Assembly: GCA_900751995.1 (NCBI GenBank)
Contig: CAADTP010000057.1
Span: 1-41,924, forward strand
Length of the DNA stretch: 41,924 nucleotides
Origin: Lachnospiraceae bacterium
GTDB lineage: Bacteria > Bacillota > Clostridia > Lachnospirales > Lachnospiraceae
Direction of reading: 5' to 3'
Made by a program: the position numbers and the translations under genes. This document shows, in pieces, positions 34,201 to 41,924 of this stretch (positions within the stretch are counted from its first letter, which is position 1; each line of letters starts with the position of its first letter). The notes under the pieces are model-generated. The model saw nothing but the letters and a program-made list of their open reading frames with translations, had not been told where the DNA came from and did no database searches.

Positions 34201-35493
34201 CTTTATCTTGATGCACTTCATGTCCTGTCCGCCGATGTCCAGAATACAGTCGACCTCCGGGTCAAAGAACGCTGCCGCATAATAGTGGGACACTGTTTCA
34301 ACCTCTCCTTCATCCAGAAGAAAGGCAGCCTTCATCAGTGCTTCTCCATATCCTGTAGAGCATGCATAGGCGATCTGTGCATCATCAGGAAGTATAGAAT
34401 AAATCTCCTGAATAGAACGGATAGCGGTCTTCAGAGGACTTCCATTATTACTGCTGTAGAAAGAATACAGAAGTGTTCCGTCTTCTCCTACCAGAGCAGT
34501 CTTGGTCGTAGTAGACCCTGCATCGATACCAAGATAGCAATTTCCCTTATAGGAAGCCAGATCTCCCTTTTTGACCTTATAGGAGGACTGACGTTTATTG
34601 AAAGCTTCATAATCTTCTTCTGATGCAAACAACGGCTCCATACGCTCTACTTCAAAATCCAGTTTGATCGAATGGCGAAGTCTGTCTTTGAGTTCTGTCA
34701 GGGAAACGGTCACATCCTTCTTTGCATTCAATGCAGAACCAATTGCAGCAAACAGATGAGAATTGTCCGGAACGATCGTATGCTCCTCATCCAGTTTCAA
34801 TGTTCTGATAAACGCTTCTTTCAGTTCAGAAAGGAAATGCAGCGGTCCTCCCAAGAATGCCACATGACCACGGATTGGTTTACCACATGCCAGTCCGGAA
34901 ATCGTCTGATTGACTACCGCCTGGAAAATAGACGCGGAAAGATCTTCTTTTGTTGCACCATCGTTGATCAGCGGCTGGATATCTGTCTTTGCAAACACAC
35001 CACATCTTGCAGCAATCGGATAAAGAGCCTTGTAATTCTTCGCATATTCGTTCAGTCCAGGTGCATCTGTCTGAAGCAAAGATGCCATCTGATCAATGAA
35101 GGAACCCGTACCACCGGCACAGATACCATTCATTCTCTGTTCAATATTTCCGCCCTCAAAATAAATGATCTTGGCGTCCTCGCCGCCAAGTTCGATCGCA
35201 ACATCCGTCTTTGGTGCAAGCTTCTGCAGCGAAGTTGAAACTGCGATGACCTCCTGCACAAACGGAATTTCCAGATGGTTTGCAAGTGTCAGACCACCGG
35301 AACCTGTGATGACCGGACAAAGTGTCATTTCCCCAAGTTTCCCCTGGGCTTTCTCCAGAAGATCAGCCAGTGTTTCCTGAATGTTTGCAAAATGACGCTC
35401 GTAATCTGCAAACAAAAGATTCTCCTGCTCATCAAGAATCGCAATTTTTACTGTCGTGGATCCGATGTCAATTCCCAATGTGTATGTATTCAA
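31267..35493 (-). CDS. giant 2-hydroxyacyl-CoA dehydratase activator-related protein
   Basis: 1408 residues. Two tandem actin-fold ATPase domains of the HgdC/BadF type (about 1-290 and 318-590) each carry a phosphate loop (GIDIGSTTVK, GIDAGSTTTK) and a pair of cysteines with 39-residue spacing (125/164 and 444/483), matching the cluster ligands of the known activators. A cysteine-rich linker (CHGCTNNCRL, about 605-615) leads to a DUF2229-like domain and a C-terminal region related to HgdB/double-cubane-cluster proteins, with many conserved cysteines. Such proteins are expected to couple ATP hydrolysis to low-potential electron transfer; the substrate is unknown. The start codon is TTG with AGGAGG eight bases upstream. 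It is monocistronic with its own strong promoter. Confidence 0.85.
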   Translation of the reverse strand: MNTYTLGIDIGSTTVKIAILDEQENLLFADYERHFANIQETLADLLEKAQGKLGEMTLCPVITGSGGLTLANHLEIPFVQEVIAVSTSLQKLAPKTDVAIELGGEDAKIIYFEGGNIEQRMNGICAGGTGSFIDQMASLLQTDAPGLNEYAKNYKALYPIAARCGVFAKTDIQPLINDGATKEDLSASIFQAVVNQTISGLACGKPIRGHVAFLGGPLHFLSELKEAFIRTLKLDEEHTIVPDNSHLFAAIGSALNAKKDVTVSLTELKDRLRHSIKLDFEVERMEPLFASEEDYEAFNKRQSSYKVKKGDLASYKGNCYLGIDAGSTTTKTALVGEDGTLLYSFYSSNNGSPLKTAIRSIQEIYSILPDDAQIAYACSTGYGEALMKAAFLLDEGEVETVSHYYAAAFFDPEVDCILDIGGQDMKCIKIKNQTVDSVQLNEACSSGCGSFIETFAKSLNYSVQDFAKAALYAQHPIDLGTRCTVFMNSKVKQAQKEGAEVSDISAGLAYSVIKNALYKVIKVSDATELGRHIVVQGGTFYNDAVLRSFEKIASCEAIRPDIAGIMGAFGAALIARERYETGKKTTMLSIDKINELKYTTSMANCHGCTNNCRLTINKFTGGRQFVSGNRCERGIGKEKNKDHVPNLYEYKYKRLFSYEPLSADQATRGQVGIPRVLNMFENYPFWFTFFTKLKYEVVLSPTSTRKIYELGIESIPSESECYPAKLAHGHVSWLIKKGVKFIFYPCVPYERNEFPDAVNHYNCPIVTSYAENIKNNVDELKNPDIRFMNPFMAFTTEAILTDRLVEVFKDIPADEVKAAAHAAWEELAQVRKDVQAKGEETLQYLKDTGRRGIVLAGRPYHIDPEIHHGIPDLINGYGIAVLTEDSVSHLAKIERPIRVNDQWMYHSRLYAAANFVKTQDNLDLIQLNSFGCGLDAVTTDEVYEILDGSGKIYTCLKIDEVNNLGAARIRVRSLLAALRAKDAQHKEREIRPSSIEKVVFTKQMRKDYTILCPQMSPFHFGILEAAFNSCGYHLEVLPNDNKHAVDVGLKYVNNDACYPSLMVVGQVMDALLSGKYDLDKTAVIMSQTGGGCRASNYIAFIRRALKKAGMEQVPVISLNLSGLESNPGFKLTLPLIKRICYGAVFGDILMKCVYRMRPYELEEGIVNRKHKIWEQRVISFLTGGSVSHSQFKKMCHEMVHEFDLIPISDEKKPRVGIVGEILVKFLPAANNHLAELLEAEGAEAVCPDLIDFINYCFYNQNFKCEFLGFKKNKAAMANWGIKAIEWLRKPMNEALAQSRHFTPSADIADLAKMAEPIVSPGNQTGEGWFLTGEMMELIHGGVPNIVCIQPFGCLPNHIVGKGVIKEIRREHPEANIVAIDYDPGASEVNQLNRIKLMLSTAVKNLNKK

Positions 35494-35509
35494 TAAATCG
35501 ACCTCCTCG

Positions 35510-35535
35510 TCATAAACTGTATCATACAGTTATGA
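35510..35535. promoter_or_regulatory. near-perfect inverted repeat before the giant ATPase
   Basis: TCATAAACTGTAT and ATACAGTTATGA are complementary apart from one extra A. The repeat lies in the leader, immediately upstream of the AGGAGG site, so as RNA it could occlude translation and as DNA it could be an operator. Confidence 0.5.
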
Positions 35536-35607
35536 ATGTAACGTGTTTCTTTGTAATAAAATGTATTACTTCTTATTAAAAAGTGTTTCTTAATCGAATT
35601 CCGTAAC

Positions 35608-35636
35608 ATTATACGACAAACTTTTCCAAATGACAA
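35608..35636 (-). promoter_or_regulatory. promoter of the giant ATPase gene
   Basis: On the minus strand TTGTCA (35631-35636) and perfect TATAAT (35608-35613) are 17 bp apart. The leader is about 108 nt and includes the inverted repeat at 35510-35535. Confidence 0.8.
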
Positions 35637-35691
35637 TGACCAACTTCAGGATTTTGAAAATAACTGTTCACAGGTAGTATTGTATACTTGG

Positions 35692-35724
35692 AAAAAGCAT
35701 TTTCGGAGGGATTCCGAAAATGCT
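35692..35724 (-). terminator. terminator of the hisH-hisF-ung-flippase operon
   Basis: AGCATTTTCGG (35696-35706) and CCGAAAATGCT (35714-35724) form a perfect 11-bp stem followed on the minus strand by TTTTT. Confidence 0.9.
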
Positions 35725-35734
35725 CTTTTGTTCA

Positions 35735-37351
35735 TTATCTGTGAAATTTATCTGCAATTCTGACAAGATATGTCCCGCCTGGTATTCGAAGCAAACGCTC
35801 GGCAGCACTCTTATCTACCATAACATAAACCAGAAAATACGCTGCCGCTGCCAGGATGATCGACACACCAAGGCAGATAATATTGGACGGCACTATGGCA
35901 TGTAAGCCATAATATACCCCTGCTGCCACTACTCCCATAACAACAGAAGCAATGATCGGGCTTACATAGGCGGTCTTCCATGGATTCCTGTAATCCAGAT
36001 ATTTTTTCATAAAGATATCATTCATCACACATACAACAATCGCATAAATAATCATTGCAACCAGAAGTGCATAAATTCCAAGATCCGTAAACATCAGAAG
36101 CAGCACAACCGCGATCACATCAACCACAAGTGCCACCGCTGCTGTCATCATCGGGATCTTCGGCTTTCCGATTCCCTGAAGCACACCGTTGGAAATATTG
36201 GACATTCCATTCAGAAGGATCGTAAAGGAACCCAGCATAAGAAGCTTCCCTGCAACACCGTTTGTTCCTCCAAAGAGCAGAGATACGATCGGCTGTGCCA
36301 GGACAGCAAGACCGACTGCACACGGAATGGAAATAAACATGGAAAGCTGTACCGTCTGGTCTACTCTTCTCCTTGTTTCATCGATATCGCCAGTCGCATA
36401 CAGAGCAGAAACCTCCGGTATCATAGAGGTCGGTGCCGCACTGGAGAGTGTCAGTGGAATATTGATGATACTCATGAAATAAGTGGCATATTCTGCATAA
36501 AGCATACTGATCGTATCAGCGTTCATGCCATGTTTTCCCATAATTTCCGAGTACAGTACACCATTTAAGTATCCGTTGATATTGTAAATAAAAGAACTCA
36601 GGATGATCGGCGATACGATCAGGATGATCAGTTTCAGGATCTCACCATAAGATTCTGCCTCATGATAATGATCTCCTGCTACTCTTCTCTTGATATTTCT
36701 GCGATTCACACCATACACAAGAAGCATAAACAGAAGTGCGATCACAACACCTGCAGTCGTTCCCACCGTAGAACCGGCAGCGCCCCATTTTGCAACGCTG
36801 CCATCACTTCCATCCGCAAAATACTTGATGAACATCCACGCAGCGATCAGACTGACTGCCGCATTAAAAATCTGCTCAAGGATCTGTGAAATTGAAGTAG
36901 GCATCATATTTCTGTATGCCTGAAAATATCCCCTGTACACGCCAAGAATTCCTGAAAGAAAAATCGTAGGTGACAAAATCTGCAGTGCCAGCACCGCATT
37001 GGGCTGATTACTCGGAATGATGAACCTCGCCCCAAACAAACACACCAGTGCCACAATTCCGCCTACGATTGCCGCATAGATCAGAGAACCATGAAAAATC
37101 TTCTGTGCGTTTTTGTAATCCTTTAAAGCAATCCTCTCAGAGATCAGCTTGGAGACTGCCTGAGGGATACTGAAAGAAGCAATCATCAGAAGGATCATAT
37201 AGGCATTCTGGGCAAGACTGATGTATCCCATTCCCATATTTCCTACGATCGAAGAAAGCGGACTTTTGTATAATAACCCGATAACCTTTGAAATCATTGC
37301 CGCGATCATCAGAAAAGACGCGTTTTTGACTAAATTGTTCTTCTGATTCAT
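35735..37351 (-). CDS. MOP-superfamily flippase (SpoVB/MurJ-like polysaccharide biosynthesis protein)
   Basis: 538 residues with about 14 hydrophobic segments. The N-terminal NASFLMIAAMISKVIGLLYKSPL and the internal YRGYFQAYRNMMPTSISQILEQ are hallmarks of the SpoVB/YtgP branch of lipid-linked oligosaccharide flippases. The likely role is flipping lipid II or a polysaccharide precursor across the membrane. The ATG at 37351 is used because AAGGAG lies five bases upstream, inside the last codons of ung; an in-frame GTG at 37355-37357 overlaps that site. It is translationally tied to ung. Confidence 0.87.
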   Translation of the reverse strand: MNQKNNLVKNASFLMIAAMISKVIGLLYKSPLSSIVGNMGMGYISLAQNAYMILLMIASFSIPQAVSKLISERIALKDYKNAQKIFHGSLIYAAIVGGIVALVCLFGARFIIPSNQPNAVLALQILSPTIFLSGILGVYRGYFQAYRNMMPTSISQILEQIFNAAVSLIAAWMFIKYFADGSDGSVAKWGAAGSTVGTTAGVVIALLFMLLVYGVNRRNIKRRVAGDHYHEAESYGEILKLIILIVSPIILSSFIYNINGYLNGVLYSEIMGKHGMNADTISMLYAEYATYFMSIINIPLTLSSAAPTSMIPEVSALYATGDIDETRRRVDQTVQLSMFISIPCAVGLAVLAQPIVSLLFGGTNGVAGKLLMLGSFTILLNGMSNISNGVLQGIGKPKIPMMTAAVALVVDVIAVVLLLMFTDLGIYALLVAMIIYAIVVCVMNDIFMKKYLDYRNPWKTAYVSPIIASVVMGVVAAGVYYGLHAIVPSNIICLGVSIILAAAAYFLVYVMVDKSAAERLLRIPGGTYLVRIADKFHR

Positions 37352-37353
37352 GT

Positions 37354-38049
37354 TCACTCCTTATTTTCCTGTTCTGTCTTATTCTCGATCTGCCAGTCGA
37401 TCGGCTCCAGCCCGTTGCGAAGCAGAAATTCATTGGTTTTGCTGAAATGACGGCACCCAAAAAAGCCTCTGTACGCAGACAGCGGACTTGGATGCGGAGC
37501 CTCCAGGATCAGATGCTTCGGATTATTGAGCATGGATTTTTTGGTCTGTGCCGGACGTCCCCACAGAAGAAAAACAATCGGCCGGTCCTGTTCATTCAGG
37601 ATTCGGATCGCTGCATCGGTAAACTGCTCCCAGCCGATGCCCCTATGAGAGTTTGCCTGATGTGCACGGACAGTCAGCACTGTATTCAACATCAGCACTC
37701 CCTGTTTCGCCCACTTTTCCAGATAACCGTTATCCGGAATATAGCATCCCAGATCGTCATGCAGTTCCTGATAAATATTAACCAGTGACGGCGGAATCTC
37801 CACATCTCTTTTGACAGAAAAGCAAAGTCCATGCGCCTGTCCGTCATTGTGATATGGATCCTGTCCGAGAATCACGACTTTTACCTGACTCAGCGGGGTA
37901 AAATGAAATGCATTAAACATATCCTCTGCCGGAGGAAAAATCTTCTGTGTCTGGTATTCCTGCATCACTGTTTTATATAACTTCGAATAATATGGCTGAT
38001 GGAATTCTCCCTTTAATGCTTCCAGCCACTCTCCTGATAAAGGAGCCAT
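37354..38049 (-). CDS. ung: uracil-DNA glycosylase (family 1)
   Basis: 231 residues. It removes uracil from DNA to start base-excision repair. The catalytic aspartate motif GQDPYHNDGQAHGLCFSV and the C-terminal HPSPLSAYRGFFGCRHFS leucine-loop are both intact. It starts 13 bp after hisF and its stop overlaps the signals of the flippase gene. Confidence 0.96.
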   Translation of the reverse strand: MAPLSGEWLEALKGEFHQPYYSKLYKTVMQEYQTQKIFPPAEDMFNAFHFTPLSQVKVVILGQDPYHNDGQAHGLCFSVKRDVEIPPSLVNIYQELHDDLGCYIPDNGYLEKWAKQGVLMLNTVLTVRAHQANSHRGIGWEQFTDAAIRILNEQDRPIVFLLWGRPAQTKKSMLNNPKHLILEAPHPSPLSAYRGFFGCRHFSKTNEFLLRNGLEPIDWQIENKTEQENKE

Positions 38050-38062
38050 TTCCTATCACCTC

Positions 38063-38821
38063 TTATCTTCGGACGGAAATCCCTTTCCCTGCCAGATAGT
38101 CCTTTACCTGACGGATCTCCAGTTCTTTGTAATGGAATAAAGATGCTGCCAGTGCCGCATCCGCACTGCCTTCTGTCAGTGCATCATAAAAATGCTCCAG
38201 AGTTCCCGCACCTCCGGATGCAATGACCGGAACAGAAACTGCATCCGCGATCGCTCTGGTAAGCTCAATATCATATCCTGCCTTGGTGCCATCACAATCC
38301 ATACTGGTAAGAAGGATTTCACCCGCACCGAGCTTCTCAACCTTCTTGGCCCACTCAATGGCATCAATGCCTGTATCCAGTCGTCCGCCATGTTTATAGA
38401 TATTCCAGCCGCCATCCTGTCTTCTCTTGGCATCGATTGCAACGACCACGCACTGGCTTCCGAACTTCTCTGCTGCCTCTGTGATCAGTTCCGGACGATC
38501 GATCGCCGCAGAATTGACAGAGATCTTGTCTGCACCCTCACGGAGAAGTTTCCTGAAATCCTCTACTGTACGAATGCCGCCGCCTACGGTAAACGGGATA
38601 AAAACATTCGCTGCAACCTGCCGCACCATATCCACAACGGTATCACGTTCCTCGCAGGATGCCGTGATATCCAGAAAAACAAGTTCATCTGCACCTGCTG
38701 CATCATAGGCTCTGGCAATCTCCACCGGATCTCCTGCGTCCTTAAGATCCACAAAATTAACGCCTTTTACCACCCGGCCGTTATTTACATCCAGACAGGG
38801 AATGATTCTTTTTGTAAACAT
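38063..38821 (-). CDS. hisF: imidazole glycerol phosphate synthase, cyclase subunit HisF
   Basis: 252 residues, the usual length. The ATG at 38821 begins MFTKRIIPCLDVNNGRVVKG, the standard N-terminus; the open frame upstream is only the shadow of hisH. A TIM barrel with catalytic aspartates (CLDV and TSMDCDGTKAGYD). It uses ammonia from HisH to make imidazole glycerol phosphate and AICAR. It starts 1 bp after the hisH stop. Other his genes are not present. Confidence 0.95.
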   Translation of the reverse strand: MFTKRIIPCLDVNNGRVVKGVNFVDLKDAGDPVEIARAYDAAGADELVFLDITASCEERDTVVDMVRQVAANVFIPFTVGGGIRTVEDFRKLLREGADKISVNSAAIDRPELITEAAEKFGSQCVVVAIDAKRRQDGGWNIYKHGGRLDTGIDAIEWAKKVEKLGAGEILLTSMDCDGTKAGYDIELTRAIADAVSVPVIASGGAGTLEHFYDALTEGSADAALAASLFHYKELEIRQVKDYLAGKGISVRR

Positions 38822-38822
38822 T

Positions 38823-39443
38823 TCAGTTCCCCTCCTTCTCAAGTTTTGCAAAGTTTTCGAGAATCTTAAGACCATATCTGCTGCTCTTTTCCGGATGGAA
38901 CTGGCAGGCAAATACATTGTCCTTCTCAACAGAAGCATGAATCGTCGTGCTGTAATCTGTCACTGCTTTTACAATCTCCGGTTCTTCTGCCTGAAGATAA
39001 TAGGAATGCACGAAATAAACATACGTATCTTCCGGAATGCCCTTAAACAATCTTCCATTATTCTGCAGATGCAGGGAATTCCATCCCATATGTGGAATCT
39101 TAAGTCCCGGAGATGGTGGAATTCGGAGGATTCTGCCCTTCAGGATTCCAAGTCCCTCAACGCCAGGTGTCTCCTCGCTGCTCTCAAAAAGGAGCTGCAG
39201 CCCCAGACAGATTCCAAGAAAAGGAGTTCCTTCCTTTATCATATCCTTTATTACCGGAATCAGACCATACTTATGCAGGTTTTCCATTGCCTCTCCAAAG
39301 CTTCCAACACCGGGAAGAATCACCTTGTCTGCCTTTGTCAGCACTTCGGGATCACGAGATACAACCGTTTCCTCCCCAAGATATGCAAGTGCCTTTTCTA
39401 CACTTTTGATATTTCCTGCATCATAATCAATAATACCTATCAT
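38823..39443 (-). CDS. hisH: imidazole glycerol phosphate synthase, glutaminase subunit HisH
   Basis: 206 residues. A class I glutamine amidotransferase with nucleophile cysteine in GICLGLQLLF and the His-Glu pair in CQFHPEKSSRYG. It feeds ammonia to HisF. It is the first gene of hisH-hisF-ung-flippase. The initial frame (MIGIIDYDAGNIKSVEKAL) matches the family start. Confidence 0.95.
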   Translation of the reverse strand: MIGIIDYDAGNIKSVEKALAYLGEETVVSRDPEVLTKADKVILPGVGSFGEAMENLHKYGLIPVIKDMIKEGTPFLGICLGLQLLFESSEETPGVEGLGILKGRILRIPPSPGLKIPHMGWNSLHLQNNGRLFKGIPEDTYVYFVHSYYLQAEEPEIVKAVTDYSTTIHASVEKDNVFACQFHPEKSSRYGLKILENFAKLEKEGN

Positions 39444-39518
39444 TCGCGCCTCACATCCTGTCTTTTTTCATATAACACAGTTCTCCAAAAAGCAACTGTC
39501 ATGTAAGCAAGTATACAG

Positions 39519-39558
39519 CAAAAAGAAGCAGATGCAAAGTAATTTCTTTACATCCGCT
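39519..39558 (-). terminator. terminator of the two-component operon
   Basis: Arms 39527-39539 and 39546-39558 pair at 13 positions (two as G-U in the minus-strand RNA) around a 6-nt loop, followed by a T-run on the minus strand. It lies just after the sensor kinase gene. Confidence 0.85.
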
Positions 39559-39564
39559 CCTTTT

Positions 39565-41097
39565 TTAATCATTTTTGCGGTCCAGTGTGAACCAGAATTC
39601 GACTCCGTTATCATAATTCTGCACACCATACTGCTGATGCAGACTTTCCATGATCGCTTTTACGATGGAAAGTCCGATTCCGCTTCCACCATATTCCCTG
39701 GTTCTTGCCTTATCTACCTTGTAAAATTTGTTCCACAGTTTCGGAATATCCTCCTCCGGGATCGGAGTTCCTGTATTAAATACCGTTACCCGGACACGGT
39801 CATCCTCAGGCAGCACACGGATTTCAATTTCCTTCTCGCCATTCAAGTGATTCAGTGCATTGCTGGTATAATTCGTCACAACTTCTTCAATCTTGAACTC
39901 ATCTGCCCAGACATATACCGGATCCGATGCTTCAAAATTCACTTTTGCCTCTTTTTGCTGGATCATGATATCCATAGACTGGAGGACTCCCCGAACCAGA
40001 CTTACAATATCAAATCTCTCCATGGTCACCTCATCCCGGCCGGATTCCAGCTGATTCAGTGTCAGCAGGTTCTTGACAAGCTTGTTCATCTTGGCCGCTT
40101 CATCCATGATCACATCACAATAAAATTCTCTGCTCTCCGGATCATCAGAGATATTTTCTTTAAGGCCTTCTGCATATCCCTGCACCAGTGCGATCGGCGT
40201 CTTAAGCTCATGAGAAACATTATTCAAAAACTCCTGACGCATCCTGTCAATCTTTTCCTTATTTTCGATGTCCTTAAGGAGCTGATTGTTCGCTGATTTA
40301 AGCTCTGAGATTGTCTTTTCCAGCTGTTCGGACATTCTGTTGAAGTTCTCTCCAAGCTCATCAATCTCATTACCTGCCTGGCTGTGATACTTTGCATCAA
40401 AATCCAGTTCACTCATCTTGGTAGAAAGCCGCGTCAGTTCACTGATAGGCTTTGTGATACGCTTCGTGACCACCCAGATCATCAGTCCGCTCAGAGCAAT
40501 GATCACAAGACCCACGTAGAAATAAAAACTGTTGGAGATTGCAACACTCTCACGAATACTCTCCAGCGGGGTACGGATCAGAAAATAGCATCCATTTCCC
40601 AGTTCTCCCCAGCTTTCTACATACTCCATTCCCGCAAAGCGGTCACTTACCTGCTGGATCACATAGCTGTCATACTTCTGAAGGACTTTTTCCTTACCCT
40701 TCTTCCGGTCCAGATCGTAAATATATCCTACCAGCCGGGCCTCCAGCAGATCCTCATTGCTTCCGACAGCACATATCGTCTGACCATCCGCTGTGATCAT
40801 CACCCAGGTAAGATTATTCTCAGAGCAGTCCTTAAATATCTGATCTGAGATTTCTGCACTGCTGTTTCCGTCCGAGTCCGTTACTACATCAAGACTTTCC
40901 AGATTTTGCACCGCATCTCTCAGAACTTCTGTTTTCCTGCTGATATAATAATGTTCCAGAAACAGTCCGTTGATCAGTGTTATGACGATCATAGAAAGAA
41001 GAAGCAGTCCGATAAACAGGACTGCTATCTGTCGGCGAAGCGGATGAAATTTCCTGGTCTTGTGCTTCTTAGCTGAATCTTCGTGTAAACATTTCAT
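39565..41097 (-). CDS. membrane sensor histidine kinase
   Basis: 510 residues. First membrane segment about 24-47, an extracellular sensor region about 48-188 (resembling a Cache/PAS-like fold), second membrane segment about 191-211, HAMP linker about 212-265, a phosphoacceptor domain with histidine 296 in VSHELKTP, and the ATPase domain with the N box (NYTSNALNH), G1 (NTGTPIP), F box (KFYKVDK) and G2 (GGSGIGLSIV). It autophosphorylates and passes phosphate to the regulator encoded upstream, whose stop it overlaps by 4 bp. The stimulus is unknown; resemblance to VanS/PhoR-type kinases suggests an envelope signal. Confidence 0.92.
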   Translation of the reverse strand: MKCLHEDSAKKHKTRKFHPLRRQIAVLFIGLLLLSMIVITLINGLFLEHYYISRKTEVLRDAVQNLESLDVVTDSDGNSSAEISDQIFKDCSENNLTWVMITADGQTICAVGSNEDLLEARLVGYIYDLDRKKGKEKVLQKYDSYVIQQVSDRFAGMEYVESWGELGNGCYFLIRTPLESIRESVAISNSFYFYVGLVIIALSGLMIWVVTKRITKPISELTRLSTKMSELDFDAKYHSQAGNEIDELGENFNRMSEQLEKTISELKSANNQLLKDIENKEKIDRMRQEFLNNVSHELKTPIALVQGYAEGLKENISDDPESREFYCDVIMDEAAKMNKLVKNLLTLNQLESGRDEVTMERFDIVSLVRGVLQSMDIMIQQKEAKVNFEASDPVYVWADEFKIEEVVTNYTSNALNHLNGEKEIEIRVLPEDDRVRVTVFNTGTPIPEEDIPKLWNKFYKVDKARTREYGGSGIGLSIVKAIMESLHQQYGVQNYDNGVEFWFTLDRKND

Positions 41098-41777
41098 GAT
41101 TCATCCACCTCAAATTTATAACCCATTCCCCAGACTGTCTTGATATATTCTCCCTTCGCACCCATCTTACTTCTCAGTTTCTTGACATGCGTATCAATGG
41201 TTCTGGCATCTCCAAAATAATCATAATTCCATACGGAATTCAAAATTTTCTCCCTGGAAAGAGCAATTCCCTGATTCTCAAGGAAATATGTCAGGAGTTC
41301 AAATTCCTTAAAGCTCAGTTCCATAGGCTCCCCGTCAACAGTCGCCTGATGTGCGGCCTTATCGATCACAATTCCACCGGCTGACAGAACATCATTTCCT
41401 GCATCCTGTCCTGTTCTTCGAAGAATGGCCTCCACTCTCGCAACCAGAATCTTCGGGCTGAACGGTTTCGAGATGTATTCATCCACTCCAAGGTCAAATC
41501 CCAGGAGTTCATCCCTCTCATCCCCACGTGCTGTCAGCATGATGATCGGCACCTTGGAATTCTTACGGATCTCCCTGCATACTTCCCAGCCGTCCATTTT
41601 CGGCATCATAACATCCAGAAGTATAAGGGCAATATCCTTTTCTTCATAAAAAATGTCCATTGCTTCTTCGCCGTCACCGGCCTCCAGAACCTGGAAATTC
41701 TTTTTTTCGAGAAAGTCTCTCACCAGCTTTCTCATACGGCTTTCATCATCTACTATAAGAATTTTCGGGGCTTCCAT
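41094..41777 (-). CDS. OmpR/PhoB-family response regulator
   Basis: 227 residues. The receiver domain has the acidic pair D10-D11, phosphoacceptor D55 (LLDVMMPKMDG), T82 and K104. The C-terminal winged helix (RTIDTHVKKLRSKMG and VWGMGYKFE) binds DNA. The ATG at 41777 is used because GGAGG precedes it by eight bases; the TTG at 41792 overlaps that site. It forms an operon with the kinase. Target genes cannot be told from the sequence. Confidence 0.94.
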   Translation of the reverse strand: MEAPKILIVDDESRMRKLVRDFLEKKNFQVLEAGDGEEAMDIFYEEKDIALILLDVMMPKMDGWEVCREIRKNSKVPIIMLTARGDERDELLGFDLGVDEYISKPFSPKILVARVEAILRRTGQDAGNDVLSAGGIVIDKAAHQATVDGEPMELSFKEFELLTYFLENQGIALSREKILNSVWNYDYFGDARTIDTHVKKLRSKMGAKGEYIKTVWGMGYKFEVDES

Positions 41778-41828
41778 CTCTGATTCCTCCAATCAAATTT
41801 TCTTGTCACTGCTCACAATGACCGCTTT

Positions 41829-41924
41829 GTTACTGTTCACTCCGTTCACAGTAACTTGGTCAAAATGCATTCCAAATCACCTTCGGTGATAGCATTTTGC
41901 CCCGTATGTCTCGGGATTTTGCCA
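41829..41924. repeat. second, truncated copy of the MITE-like repeat
   Basis: A subtype-B hairpin (GTTACTG/CAGTAAC, 41829-41855) is followed by sequence matching 4051-4112 with about ten percent difference, including a 32-bp identical block starting GTCAAAATGC. The same two inner hairpins begin, but the copy is cut by the window edge, so its far end and flanking duplication cannot be seen. It lies in the leader of the response regulator gene, in the same orientation as the copy before potA. Confidence 0.7.

Noticed and set aside
35510..35535. LexA/SOS box
   Set aside because: CTGT and ACAG are present but the spacing is 5 instead of the 8 of the E. coli-type box, and it differs from the Gram-positive GAAC-N4-GTTC form.
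1..41924. CRISPR array or prophage
   Set aside because: No regularly spaced repeats, integrase, capsid or tail genes were seen.

Overview
The window reads as chromosome of a low-to-mid GC, anaerobic, monoderm Firmicute, most likely a Lachnospiraceae member (Blautia/Dorea/Roseburia type). The reasons are strong AGGAGG ribosome-binding sites with some TTG starts, a SipW-type signal peptidase with TasA/camelysin-like substrates, a 1408-residue 2-hydroxyacyl-CoA-dehydratase-activator fusion, a DUF362-ferredoxin protein and two PotABCD-type importers. No phage, plasmid, transposase gene or CRISPR array is visible. Nearly all genes lie on the minus strand; only a homocysteine S-methyltransferase and a sugar kinase are on the plus strand.

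Layout. 1-4.2 kb: first spermidine/putrescine-type ABC operon, potA-potB-potCD, with the last permease and the binding protein fused in one polypeptide; a 142-bp MITE-like element with an 8-bp flanking duplication sits in its leader. 4.2-9.4 kb: an exported-fibre (TasA/SipW-like) cluster: a DUF3825-like gene, sipW, an AT-rich TasA-like subunit gene, an unusual fusion of TasA-like domain, SipW-type peptidase and TasA-like domain, and a secreted protein with an acidic tail. 9.6-10.5 kb: a homocysteine S-methyltransferase. 10.6-18.7 kb: one long minus-strand operon, M20 amidohydrolase-potA-potB-potC-potD-ptsI-DUF362/ferredoxin. 18.9 kb: tRNA-Thr(CGU). 19.1-21.3 kb: a branching-enzyme homologue that appears to have lost two of three catalytic residues and carries a histone-H1-like tail. 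21.5-22.5 kb: PfkB-type fructokinase. 22.6-29.4 kb: amino-acid operon leuB-ilvD-ilvB-serC-serA. 29.6-31.2 kb: tgt-yajC. 31.3-35.5 kb: the giant activator-like ATPase. 35.7-39.4 kb: hisH-hisF-ung-flippase. 39.6-41.8 kb: an OmpR-family two-component system, with a second, truncated copy of the MITE-like repeat in its leader at the window edge.

How the genes work together. The two Pot systems probably import polyamines or related cationic compounds; the amidohydrolase leading the second operon suggests an amide-containing substrate. Serine and branched-chain amino-acid synthesis are co-transcribed. The most unusual content is the 4.2-8.5 kb export cluster, where a signal peptidase is covalently joined to two domains resembling its own substrates, and the branching-enzyme pseudoenzyme with a basic tail. 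Gene identities come from motif recognition without database searches; fine domain boundaries are approximate.
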